A stretch of 35,503 nucleotides of DNA. Source: Candidatus Gordonibacter avicola. GTDB taxonomy: Bacteria; Actinomycetota; Coriobacteriia; Coriobacteriales; Eggerthellaceae. The DNA lies in NCBI GenBank assembly GCA_019113915.1, contig DXGM01000044.1, positions 1-35,503 on the forward strand. The letters run 5' to 3'. This document shows, one piece after another, positions 8,453 through 14,993 of this stretch (positions are counted from its first letter, which is position 1; each line of letters begins with the position of its first letter). The position numbers were made by a program, and so were the translations under genes. The notes below the pieces were generated by a model. That model had not been told where the DNA came from, made no database searches, and saw only the letters and a list, made by a program, of their open reading frames with translations.

Positions 8453-9357
8453 TGGACGTCTCCTTTCAGCATAAGGCCCATGTAAGAGTCGATGTCGGCT
8501 TTGTCGAGCGCGATGCGCGGGAAGTTCTCGGCGAAGGCGAAGCGGTCGGGCGCGAGCACGTCAATGCCGTAGGGGTGGCGGATGCTGCGCAGTTCGCCCG
8601 GCGCGAAGAAACCGCTGGTGGCGATGTGTTCAAATTCGGCTGCGCGGCAGTGCGCGACGCCCGCGAGGTCGGTGATGGCGTCCTTCTCGATGGCGAACAC
8701 GATGCGGCCTTCGTCGATGCATATGATGTAGTCGGCGATTTTTTCGAGGTCGCTGGTGATGTGGCTCGACATGAGGATGCCGCGGCGGCCGTCGCGCATG
8801 TAGTCGCGCAGGTGGTCGAGCGCCTCGTCGCGCGCGAGCGGGTCGAGGCCCGCCGTGGCTTCGTCGAGGATGAGCAGGTCGGGGTCGTGCGCGAGTGCGG
8901 CTGCCAGCGACAGCTTCATGCTCATGCCGCGCGAGAGGTCCTTCACCAGCTTGTTCTTCGGCAGGCCGAACTGGGTCAGGCGCTGCTCGAAGTCGGTGGG
9001 GTTCCACGCGTCGTAGCTGTAGGACATGAGTTTGCCCACGGCTTCCACGGTCATTTCCTCGGGGAACGAGCACGTGTCGAACACCACGCCGACACGCTGT
9101 TTCACCTGCTTGACGGCTTTTGCGCTGGCGTGTTCGCCCACGTTTTGGCCGAAGAGTTCGATGGAGCCCGCGTCCGGGAAGACGAGGCCCAGCACGGACT
9201 TGATGGTGGTGGTTTTGCCGGCACCGTTGGAGCCGACGAAGCCGACGACGCTGCCAGCGGGTACCGTGAGGTCGACGTTGACCAGGTCGAAGCCGTCATA
9301 GTGCTTCGATAGGCTGCGGATGCAAAGGAGGTCGTTTGGGTTGTACGAGGCGTTCAT
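8449..9357 (-). CDS. ABC transporter ATP-binding protein
   Basis: The 302-residue cytoplasmic ATPase has Walker A GSNGAGKT (42-49), signature LSRGM (141-145, a degenerate LSGGQ), Walker B LLILDEATAGLDP (161-173) and switch His199 (SSHIT). The C-terminal ~80 residues form an extra domain with no recognised motif, as is usual in YtrB/BcrA-type ATPases. Its ATG shares a base with the stop of the GntR gene, and its stop overlaps the permease start, so all four genes form one tightly coupled operon. The arrangement matches the ytr-type family whose expression is released by a GntR repressor. Confidence 0.93.
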   Translation of the reverse strand: MNASYNPNDLLCIRSLSKHYDGFDLVNVDLTVPAGSVVGFVGSNGAGKTTTIKSVLGLVFPDAGSIELFGQNVGEHASAKAVKQVKQRVGVVFDTCSFPEEMTVEAVGKLMSYSYDAWNPTDFEQRLTQFGLPKNKLVKDLSRGMSMKLSLAAALAHDPDLLILDEATAGLDPLARDEALDHLRDYMRDGRRGILMSSHITSDLEKIADYIICIDEGRIVFAIEKDAITDLAGVAHCRAAEFEHIATSGFFAPGELRSIRHPYGIDVLAPDRFAFAENFPRIALDKADIDSYMGLMLKGDVQ

Positions 9358-9734
9358 CAGTCGTCACTTTCTGCGATGAGGTTCAACATGTCGTGGAGCT
9401 CGTTGGTGGTCACGTTCGCGGTGCGGGCTTCGTGTACGGCGCGGGCGAGCAGGTCTTCGATGGTGCGGAGGTGTTCTTCGCGCAGCAGCTCTTTGTTGCC
9501 GCCGGCCACGAAACTGCCTTTGCCCTGCACCGTTTCGACGAAGCCCTGCGCCTCCAGCTCGGCGTACGCGCGCTTCGTGGTGATAACACTGATGCGCAAG
9601 TCGCTGGCCAGGGCGCGGATGGAGGGCAACTGCTGCCCTTCGTCCAGTTCGCCTGCGAGGATGAGGCCCTTCATCTGCGAGACAATTTGCTCGTAGATGG
9701 GTTTGTCGCTCGCGTTCGAAATGATGATGTCCAA
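9357..9734 (-). CDS. GntR-family (YtrA-type) repressor
   Basis: I place the start at TTG 9734, giving 125 residues. It follows AAAGGGAG, and the protein then begins LDIIISNASDKPIYEQIVSQ, the usual YtrA N-terminus. The frame remains open further upstream to 9842, but that extension is Arg/Pro-rich and unlike the family. The GntR winged helix covers about 10-75 (LPSIRALASDLRISVITTKRAY, then GFVETVQGKGSFVAG). A short C-terminal dimerisation helix replaces a ligand domain, typical of YtrA regulators. These repress ABC operons until a cell-envelope signal appears. It is the first gene of the operon and very likely autoregulates through the operator at 9878-9918. Confidence 0.9.
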   Translation of the reverse strand: MDIIISNASDKPIYEQIVSQMKGLILAGELDEGQQLPSIRALASDLRISVITTKRAYAELEAQGFVETVQGKGSFVAGGNKELLREEHLRTIEDLLARAVHEARTANVTTNELHDMLNLIAESDD

Positions 9735-9877
9735 CGTGCTCCCTTTCCGTTCTTCGTGAGCGCTCCGGCGTCCCGGCGCGCCCGGTGGTGCGTCGCGGCG
9801 TCCCGCTTCGCACCTCGGAGTCCGCGGGCACGTTCCCCGCATTCTCCGGCTCGGGTGGGCACCTTTGCGTGTGCTAG

Positions 9878-9927
9878 GTGTATATACCCAATATGCACAC
9901 TATAATCAGTAGATACACAGCGGTCAA
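9878..9927 (-). promoter_or_regulatory. Promoter and inverted-repeat operator of the GntR-ABC operon
   Basis: On the minus strand, -35 TTGACC (9927-9922), a 17-bp spacer and -10 TATAGT (9904-9899) form a near-consensus promoter. GTGTATATAC (9878-9887) and GTAGATACAC (9909-9918) are inverted copies (9 of 10 bases match). One lies just after the start point and one in the spacer, so a repressor bound to both would block RNA polymerase. GntR is the obvious candidate. Confidence 0.75.
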
Positions 9928-9968
9928 GCACCTTCTGAAGAATTTTTTGAGAACACACGTTCGAACTA

Positions 9969-9997
9969 TTGAATGTAATACCGTATTACGCTATAGT
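9969..9997 (+). promoter_or_regulatory. Toxin-antitoxin promoter with embedded operator
   Basis: -35 TTGAAT (9969-9974), 17-bp spacer, -10 TATAGT (9992-9997). The spacer is almost entirely the perfect palindrome GTAATAC-C-GTATTAC (9975-9989). An autorepressing antitoxin binding there would exclude RNA polymerase. Confidence 0.85.
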
Positions 9998-10022
9998 AAA
10001 ACGTGTGGAAAAGGAGGCTTGT

Positions 10023-10400
10023 ATGGAAGCTGTTTTGCAGAAGGAGGTGCGCACCATGTCGTCAAGGACTTCTCGTGTCGATGCCATTGTCACAGCTCGC
10101 GTGCCAACCGAGATCAAAGAGCAAGGCAATGCAATTCTGAAAAGAATTGGCTCGTCTCCTACCGAATTGATCAATGCGGCGTATCGCTATGTGCTGGATT
10201 ACGAAGAACTTCCGACGGTTGCTCCCCCGCTTGAAGAAATGGCGGATCGCCATCGAAATCTCTCGCCTGAGAAAAAAGCGCAGATCAAAGCTTTTATCGA
10301 TCGTACGACATTGAAAGCTCCGTCATCGTGGAATGGCAAGTCGTTCGATGAATTGCGCGAAGAAGCCATGCGTGAGCGCTATCCGGAATATTTCGACTAA
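10023..10400 (+). CDS. RelB/DinJ-like antitoxin
   Basis: The product is 125 residues from ATG 10023, which has AAAAGGAGG five bases upstream. A second in-frame ATG at 10056 has its own AAGGAGGTG and would give 114 residues; the longer form best fits the promoter position. The N-terminal third (VDAIVTARVPTEIKEQGNAIL...SSPTELINAAYRYVLDYEELP) resembles the ribbon-helix-helix DNA-binding domain of RelB/DinJ antitoxins. The C-terminal part is Lys/Arg/Glu-rich and probably wraps the toxin. It sits 15 bases before a PIN-domain gene, giving a type II toxin-antitoxin pair with a RelB-like rather than VapB antitoxin. Codon use is more AT-rich than in neighbouring genes, suggesting acquisition by transfer. 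Confidence 0.85.
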   Translation: MEAVLQKEVRTMSSRTSRVDAIVTARVPTEIKEQGNAILKRIGSSPTELINAAYRYVLDYEELPTVAPPLEEMADRHRNLSPEKKAQIKAFIDRTTLKAPSSWNGKSFDELREEAMRERYPEYFD

Positions 10401-10415
10401 CTAAGGAGGATGAGC

Positions 10416-10868
10416 ATGCGTCTTTTGCTTGATACCAACATCATGCTCGACCTGTTCGCCTGTCGCGAAGAGTTTGTTAAGGAAGCGTATGCGCTCAAGG
10501 GCATGGCGCTTTTCAATGAGGCTGAACTGTGGGTTTCCGCGAAGTCTTTCACTGATGTGTTCTACCTGATGAGGGGAGAGGACGAGTTTACCAGTGAGAC
10601 TATTCAGGACATATTTTTAGATAACCTGACGTATCTTAATGTGTGTAGTGTTGATAAAGAGGACATCGTCGAGTCGGCGAAATCAAAATGGCCTGACTTT
10701 GAGGATTGTCTGGTGGCACGCTGCGCCGATAAGGTGAAGGCAGACTATCTCCTGACGCGCGACAAAAAGGGGTTCAAGCTTGCGAATGTTGCCTGGTGTT
10801 CGCCGGCAGACTTCTTTGAGCGCTTGGAGAAGGAGCAAGGGATTGTTTACGACATCATGGATTGGTAA
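10416..10868 (+). CDS. PIN-domain toxin (VapC-like ribonuclease)
   Basis: ATG 10416 is preceded by AAGGAGG at 10403-10409, giving 150 residues; an ATG at 10410 overlaps that site and is less likely. The PIN fold begins MRLLLDTNIMLDLF with Asp6. The later acidic cluster is PDFEDCLVARCADKVKADYL (Asp94, Glu96, Asp97), and Asp116 lies in TRDKKGF. These acidic residues bind Mg2+ in VapC-type RNases that cleave tRNA, rRNA or mRNA. It is cotranscribed with the upstream antitoxin. The overall form matches PIN proteins annotated as DUF3368/PIN_3-like, but the RNA target cannot be told. Base composition is lower in GC than the surrounding core genes. Confidence 0.9.
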   Translation: MRLLLDTNIMLDLFACREEFVKEAYALKGMALFNEAELWVSAKSFTDVFYLMRGEDEFTSETIQDIFLDNLTYLNVCSVDKEDIVESAKSKWPDFEDCLVARCADKVKADYLLTRDKKGFKLANVAWCSPADFFERLEKEQGIVYDIMDW

Positions 10869-10925
10869 GCGATAGTCACACTTTTTCGGTGAGGGGTATG
10901 GTTGTCGGTGAGAGAAAGGGCTGCA

Positions 10926-11285
10926 ATGGGTCTGCTGTTTGTGGAGTATCCGAAGTGTTCGACGTGCAAGAAGGCGAAGGCGTGGCTTGATGCGCAGGGG
11001 GTGAGTTATACAGATCGCCACATTGTGGAGGATAACCCAACGGCCGAAGAGCTGGCCGCATGGCATGCGAAGAGCGGGTTGCCGCTGCGGCGGTTCTTTA
11101 ACACGAGTGGTATGCTCTACCGCGAGCGCAACGTGAAGGCGCTGCTGGATGCCGGCATGGCCGACAGCGAAGCGTACGCGCTGCTCGCGGAGAACGGCAT
11201 GCTGGTGAAGCGTCCCATCGTGGTGGGCGAGGACTTTGTGCTGGTGGGCTTCAAGGAACCCGAGTGGGAACAGGCGCTTCTGTAG
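10926..11285 (+). CDS. ArsC/Spx-family thioredoxin-fold protein
   Basis: ATG 10926 follows GAGAAAGGG; the product is 119 residues. It begins with a beta strand and the redox motif CSTCKKAKAWL (CxxC near residue 11). LPLRRFFNTSG and LLAENGMLVKRPIVVGEDFVLVGF follow; KRP and VGF are signature parts of the ArsC-like family. Within it, the CxxC and the length fit the YffB/YusI/MgsR-like branch better than true arsenate reductase, so a general thiol oxidoreductase or regulator role is likely. No ars genes are adjacent. It ends three bases from the convergent dtd gene. Confidence 0.88.
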   Translation: MGLLFVEYPKCSTCKKAKAWLDAQGVSYTDRHIVEDNPTAEELAAWHAKSGLPLRRFFNTSGMLYRERNVKALLDAGMADSEAYALLAENGMLVKRPIVVGEDFVLVGFKEPEWEQALL

Positions 11286-11287
11286 GT

Positions 11288-11734
11288 TTAGAGCGTGTCG
11301 GTGTCCAGCCAGAGGGTGAAGGGGCCGTCGTTTACCAGGCTCACGTCCATGTACGCGCCGAAGCGGCCCGTTTCCACGCGGGGTACATCGCGGCGGGCGC
11401 GTTCGATGAAGCATTCATAAAGACGGTTGGCCTCGTCGGGAGCACCGGCCTCGGTGAACGAGGGACGATTGCCCTTCTTGCAGTCGGCGAACAGGGTAAA
11501 CTGCGACACGACAAGCACCTCACCGGCGACATCGGCTAGTGAGAGGTTTGTCTTACCATCGGCATCTTCGAAGATACGTAGCCGGGAAATTTTGCTCCAA
11601 AGGCGCTCGACCTCGGCTTCAGTGTCGTTGTGCCCCACACCCAACAAAATAACAAGCCCCCGTCCAATGGAGCCAACCGTTTCCCCCTCGATATCCACCT
11701 GCGCCCGCGCAACTCGCTGAATAACCGCTCGCAT
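11288..11734 (-). CDS. dtd: D-aminoacyl-tRNA deacylase
   Basis: The 148-residue protein starts [18 protein letters not shown], the standard Dtd N-terminus; the frame extends upstream of 11734 but has no family similarity there. DTD hydrolyses D-amino acids (and glycine) mis-attached to tRNA. The active-site motif [17 protein letters not shown] and the cross-subunit Gly-Pro motif [12 protein letters not shown] are both present; the latter is usually VNDGPVT. Length is full. It is divergent from the flavodoxin-like gene and convergent with the ArsC-like gene. TATACT (minus, 11777-11772) is a plausible -10. Confidence 0.95.
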   Translation of the reverse strand: MRAVIQRVARAQVDIEGETVGSIGRGLVILLGVGHNDTEAEVERLWSKISRLRIFEDADGKTNLSLADVAGEVLVVSQFTLFADCKKGNRPSFTEAGAPDEANRLYECFIERARRDVPRVETGRFGAYMDVSLVNDGPFTLWLDTDTL

Positions 11735-11795
11735 TAGTGTGTGCTCCCTTCGCCTTGTCGCATGTGCCGCAAGTATAGCATTCTCACCTGCGGAG

Positions 11796-11824
11796 TTGAC
11801 CGTGTGCGCACTGCGGCGTATAAC
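11796..11824 (+). promoter_or_regulatory. Promoter of flavodoxin-tfoX unit
   Basis: -35 TTGACC (11796-11801), 17-bp spacer and -10 TATAAC (11819-11824), about 27 bases before the flavodoxin-like ATG. Confidence 0.7.
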
Positions 11825-11850
11825 GAAGCGAAGCGAGAAAGGACTGGGGT

Positions 11851-12366
11851 ATGACCTACGCCATTGTGTATGACAGCAGGACGGGCAATACTGAGGAACT
11901 TGCACGAGCCGTGGCTGACGCGCTGCCGGAGGAAGGGCGGCTCGCATACGGACGTGTCGGCGAGGTGGATCCTGCAGTGCTTGCGGAAGCGGAGCGGGTG
12001 TACGCTGGTTTTTGGACGAACCGTGGCGATTGCACTGACGAGATGGCTGAGGTGCTGGCCTCGCTCGATAACAAGGAAGTGTTCCTGTTCGGCACCGCGG
12101 GCTTCGGTGCGGACGCGACGTATTTTGCCGGTGTCGGTGCGCGCGTGCTGGTACATCTACCCAGTACGGCACATGTGATAGGGGTGTTCATGTGTCAAGG
12201 ACGCATGCCTATGAGCGTACGCGAACGCTACGAGCAACAGGCCGAAGCGAACCCCGCACAGGCTGCGCGCATGGCCCAGCTCATTGAGAATTTCGACGAG
12301 GCTCTTACCCATCCGAACGATGACGACCTTGCGCGCTTGCGCGCCGAAGTGGAGGCCACCCTATGA
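11851..12366 (+). CDS. Flavodoxin-like protein
   Basis: The 171-residue protein opens with [20 protein letters not shown]. The S-R-T-G-N-T loop is the FMN phosphate-binding signature of flavodoxins. The second half of the fold is recognisable ([22 protein letters not shown]), and an Ala/Glu-rich helical tail follows. It likely shuttles electrons or carries FMN for a partner reductase. Similar stand-alone flavodoxins occur in many gut anaerobes, including the BilS-type protein of bilirubin reduction loci, but no BilR-like reductase lies beside it, so I do not assign that role. Its stop overlaps the next gene by four bases (ATGA). Confidence 0.85.
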   Translation: MTYAIVYDSRTGNTEELARAVADALPEEGRLAYGRVGEVDPAVLAEAERVYAGFWTNRGDCTDEMAEVLASLDNKEVFLFGTAGFGADATYFAGVGARVLVHLPSTAHVIGVFMCQGRMPMSVRERYEQQAEANPAQAARMAQLIENFDEALTHPNDDDLARLRAEVEATL

Positions 12367-12623
12367 CAAAGCTCAGCGATCTTCCCAACATCGGCGCACA
12401 TGCCGAACAGCAGCTCACCGAAGTGGGCATCACCACTGCCGAGGAACTTATCGCACTGGGCGCTGAGCAAGCCTGGCTCAAAGTGCAAACCATCGACCCC
12501 GGCGTGTGTCTGCACATGCTCTACGCGCTTGAGGGCGCCGTGCAAGGCATCCCCAAAAAAGAACTCGACCCCGCCCGCAAACAAGAACTCAAATCTTTCA
12601 TGGCAGCGAACCAGCCTGCGTAA
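12363..12623 (+). CDS. TfoX C-terminal-domain protein
   Basis: The 86-residue protein matches the C-terminal domain of TfoX/Sxy: LPNIGAHAEQQLTEVGITTAEEL is a helix-hairpin-helix-like start, and AWLKVQTIDPGVCLHMLYALEGAVQGI is the family core. Stand-alone versions are common, and their function is unclear; no competence genes are near. It is translationally coupled to the flavodoxin-like gene through a four-base overlap. Confidence 0.88.
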   Translation: MTKLSDLPNIGAHAEQQLTEVGITTAEELIALGAEQAWLKVQTIDPGVCLHMLYALEGAVQGIPKKELDPARKQELKSFMAANQPA

Positions 12624-12628
12624 CCATC

Positions 12629-12690
12629 TTGACCGTGCTCTCGATACCTTGTATATTACAGTCGTAATATAACGAGTGTAATATACAAGG
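12629..12690 (+). promoter_or_regulatory. TetR-unit promoter with multi-half-site operator
   Basis: -35 TTGACC (12629-12634), 17-bp spacer and -10 TATATT (12652-12657). TATATTAC (12652-12659), GTAATATA (12664-12671) and GTAATATA (12678-12685) are three copies of one half-site. CCTTGTATATTAC (12647-12659) and GTAATATACAAGG (12678-12690) also form a perfect 13-bp inverted repeat. The sites cover the -10, the start point and the edge of the ribosome site, so binding would silence the unit. Confidence 0.85.
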
Positions 12691-12697
12691 AGGAGCT

Positions 12698-13255
12698 ATG
12701 CCCGAGCAGAAGGTGTCGCGAGAGGCCGTGCTTGATGCGGCGCTTGCCATAGTGCGTGAACAGGGGGAAGCGGCGTTAAGCGCGCGTACGGTGGCTGAGC
12801 GCGCGGGCTGCTCCGTGCAGCCTATCTACAGCCAGTTCGGCGATATGCGCGAACTCGTGCGGCAGCTCTACAATCATGCACGCGCCTGGGTGGCTGCCTA
12901 CAATCGCGAGCACGAGTGCGACGGCAAGAATCCCTTCGAGTCGAACGGCCTCTCGCATCTGCGTCTCGCGCGGACGGAGCGCAACCTGTTTCACTTCCTG
13001 TATCTGTCGCCACACATGGAGGCAACGGGTTTCGCGGAGGTGTACGAAAGCGTAGCCATTGACGGTGTGCAAGAATGCATCGAGGACCTGGGGCACCTTT
13101 CGCCCGAGGCGGCGCGTGAGCTGTACCTGAACATGATCGTCTACACACACGGCATGGCGGCCATGATAGCCTGCGGCTCGCACTTCACCGACGAAGAGTT
13201 GGCTGAGCGCATGGACGCGGCGTTTCGTGCCTTTGTCTGCGCGGTGCAATCATGA
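12698..13255 (+). CDS. TetR/AcrR-family repressor
   Basis: ATG 12698 follows AGGAGGAGCT. The 185-residue protein has the TetR DNA-binding domain at about 8-52; the HTH reads ALSARTVAERAGCSVQPIYSQFGDMRELV. An all-helical ligand domain follows (TetR C-terminal type with MIVYTHGMAAMIACG). Operator half-sites lie immediately upstream, so it almost certainly represses itself and the overlapping polyferredoxin gene (ATGA overlap). The inducer is unknown. Confidence 0.93.
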   Translation: MPEQKVSREAVLDAALAIVREQGEAALSARTVAERAGCSVQPIYSQFGDMRELVRQLYNHARAWVAAYNREHECDGKNPFESNGLSHLRLARTERNLFHFLYLSPHMEATGFAEVYESVAIDGVQECIEDLGHLSPEAARELYLNMIVYTHGMAAMIACGSHFTDEELAERMDAAFRAFVCAVQS

Positions 13256-14004
13256 GCGCCCGGAAGGCGGGAACCACGCGGCAACGCGCGCGGCGGCTTG
13301 TGCTACTCGTGTCGTTCTTGCAATTCCCGGTAACTATTTTCTATTTCTCGCCGGTGCTCGCCATTTCAGGTGCGTTTGAGGGCGTTGTTGCTGGGTGTCT
13401 ACTTGTGTTCACGCTGCAATTCCTGGTTTCGCTGGTAGCACGCCGCGCGTTCTGCGGATGGCTCTGTGCGGCTGGCGGCCTGCAGGAAATCGAGGCCGAT
13501 GTTGCGGGCAAGCCGGCAAAACTTGGGTGGCGCACGCGCATTAAGTACGTGATCTGGGTACCCTGGGTGCTCACCATTATTGCAGGCGCATGGCTTGCCG
13601 GTGGTTTCTCTATCGTCGACCCCCTCTACCACACAACGGCTGGCATGTCGGTGGCGAACCTTATGGGATTGGGTATCTATCTGGGCATAGTAGCGCTGTT
13701 CTTCATCCCGAACCTGATTTTGGGGCGCCGGGCCATGTGTCACTGCATCTGCTGGATGGCTCCCTTTATGGTGCTGGGCGGCAAGCTTGGCCGCGTGCTC
13801 CGCATACCACAGCTGCACATCGCGGCCGAATCAGACCGTTGCATACACTGCGGCAAATGCGAACGCGCCTGCCCCATGAGCCTGCCGGTGGAGGAACTCT
13901 TGTGCGATGGCGCTATCGCCGATGCCGAGTGCATCCAATGTGCCGCCTGCGCCGACACCTGTCCCAAGGACGTACTGAAGCTGCGCCTCGGGCGCATGCG
14001 ATAG
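13252..14004 (+). CDS. NapH/YccM-like membrane polyferredoxin
   Basis: The 250-residue protein has about four membrane helices. The loop CGWLCAAGG replaces the usual CGWxCPxG of NapH-like proteins, and a second loop RRAMCHCICWMAPFM follows the third helix. The C-terminal cytoplasmic domain binds two [4Fe-4S] clusters: CIHCGKCERACP and CIQCAACADTCP. Such proteins move electrons between the quinone pool or cytoplasm and exported reductases. It is coupled to a TetR repressor, with no terminal reductase next to it, so its electron acceptor must be encoded elsewhere. It could serve the DmsABC-like enzyme 5 kb downstream, but that is speculation. Confidence 0.88.
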   Translation: MSARKAGTTRQRARRLVLLVSFLQFPVTIFYFSPVLAISGAFEGVVAGCLLVFTLQFLVSLVARRAFCGWLCAAGGLQEIEADVAGKPAKLGWRTRIKYVIWVPWVLTIIAGAWLAGGFSIVDPLYHTTAGMSVANLMGLGIYLGIVALFFIPNLILGRRAMCHCICWMAPFMVLGGKLGRVLRIPQLHIAAESDRCIHCGKCERACPMSLPVEELLCDGAIADAECIQCAACADTCPKDVLKLRLGRMR

Positions 14005-14045
14005 CTCCCTCAGTCAGACAGAAGCTCAGCACTTTTTCGTACAAG

Positions 14046-14061
14046 TGTTTCACGTGAAACA
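14046..14061. other. parS: parS-like centromere site
   Basis: TGTTTCACGTGAAACA is a perfect 16-bp palindrome and an exact match to the bacterial parS consensus TGTTNCACGTGAAACA bound by ParB/Spo0J. It lies in the intergenic gap between the polyferredoxin and MerR genes. Chromosomal parS sites cluster near the replication origin. I found no second copy in the window. Confidence 0.85.
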
Positions 14062-14087
14062 TTTCGCGCGAATTTTTGATTTTCTGC

Positions 14088-14118
14088 TTGACCCTCACGT
14101 TACGTGAGGGCGTATGCT
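14088..14118 (+). promoter_or_regulatory. MerR-type promoter with 19-bp spacer and dyad operator
   Basis: -35 TTGACC (14088-14093) and -10 TATGCT (14113-14118) are separated by 19 bp, the overlong spacing typical of MerR-activated promoters. The spacer is filled by the perfect palindrome CCCTCACGTTACGTGAGGG (14092-14110). The MerR protein 30 bases downstream is the expected ligand-controlled activator of its own gene. Confidence 0.87.
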
Positions 14119-14147
14119 GTCGTCACGACGTCGGGAAGGAAGCGGGT

Positions 14148-14918
14148 ATGACGAAGGAACGAACCTACGCGGTGCATGAGTTGGCCGAGCTTTCGGGCTG
14201 TACGGTGCGGGCGCTGCATCACTACGATGAGCTGGGGCTTGTGCGGGCGCAGCGCGCGGCGAACGGGTATCGGCGCTACGGGCAAGCTGAGGTTGACCGC
14301 TTGCAGCAGGTGCTGCTGTATCGTGAGGCCGACCTGCCGCTTGCAGACATTGCGCGGTTGTTGGACGATCCTTCGTTTAATGCTCGCGACGCGCTGGCGG
14401 GCCACCTGCGCGAACTGCGCCGCCGTGCGCAGCGTTTGGAAAGTTTGATTGCGAGCGTGGAAAAAACGCTCGCCCATGTGGAAGGAGGCGCGGCTATGGA
14501 AGACCGCGAAAAGTTCGAGGCGTTCAAGAAAGGCCTCGTAGACGAGAACGAGAAGAAGTATGGTGCCGAGGTGCGCGAGCGCTGGGGTGATGCTGCGGCC
14601 GACGCAAGCAACGCAAAGGTGATGGGTATGAGCGAGGATCAGTACGCCCGCACGCAGGAGTTGGAAGAGCAGATGCGCGAGGCACTTCTGGCAGCCATGG
14701 CGAAGGGCAACCCTTCATGCGAGCACGCCTGGCGCGCCGCCGACCTGCACCGCCAGTGGCTCTGCAAGTTCTGGGCTGACGGCACGTACTCCAAGGAGGC
14801 GCATGCTGCGCTGGCCGAAGGCTACGTGGCCGACGAGCGCTTCAAGTCCTACTACGAAGCCATCGCCCCCGGCGCCACCGAATTCCTCCGCGACACCATC
14901 AAAGCCTACTGCGCATAA
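14148..14918 (+). CDS. TipA-like MerR regulator with TipAS drug-binding domain
   Basis: The 256-residue protein starts at ATG 14148 after GGGAAGGAAG. The MerR winged helix occupies about 6-75 (YAVHELAELSGCTVRALHHYDELGLV, with RRYG and a coiled-coil dimerisation helix to about 112). The remainder is a TipAS-type antibiotic-recognition domain (about 125-256) rich in Trp, Tyr and His, including WRAADLHRQWLCKFW. In Streptomyces, TipAL binds thiopeptide antibiotics and activates its promoter, while free TipAS comes from an internal start. Here an internal ATG at 14496 has an excellent ribosome site, so the same double product is predicted. No target gene follows on the same strand, so other targets must be elsewhere. 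Confidence 0.92.
   Translation: MTKERTYAVHELAELSGCTVRALHHYDELGLVRAQRAANGYRRYGQAEVDRLQQVLLYREADLPLADIARLLDDPSFNARDALAGHLRELRRRAQRLESLIASVEKTLAHVEGGAAMEDREKFEAFKKGLVDENEKKYGAEVRERWGDAAADASNAKVMGMSEDQYARTQELEEQMREALLAAMAKGNPSCEHAWRAADLHRQWLCKFWADGTYSKEAHAALAEGYVADERFKSYYEAIAPGATEFLRDTIKAYCA
14480..14498 (+). promoter_or_regulatory. Internal ribosome binding site and start for a TipAS-like product
   Basis: GGAAGGAGG (14480-14488) is followed after seven bases by in-frame ATG 14496. It begins at the linker between the DNA-binding and drug-binding domains (MEDREKFEAFKKG). A 140-residue free ligand domain would result. Confidence 0.6.
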
Positions 14919-14993
14919 GCGCCGAACTGCTAGATTTAGAGCGGGTGTTTTGAGTAAAAACGCCCGCTCAATGGCATTAGGCGCAATAATTTT

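Noticed and set aside
9735..9842. N-terminal extension of the GntR gene
   Set aside because: The Arg/Pro-rich extension is unlike YtrA proteins and TTG 9734 has a good ribosome site.
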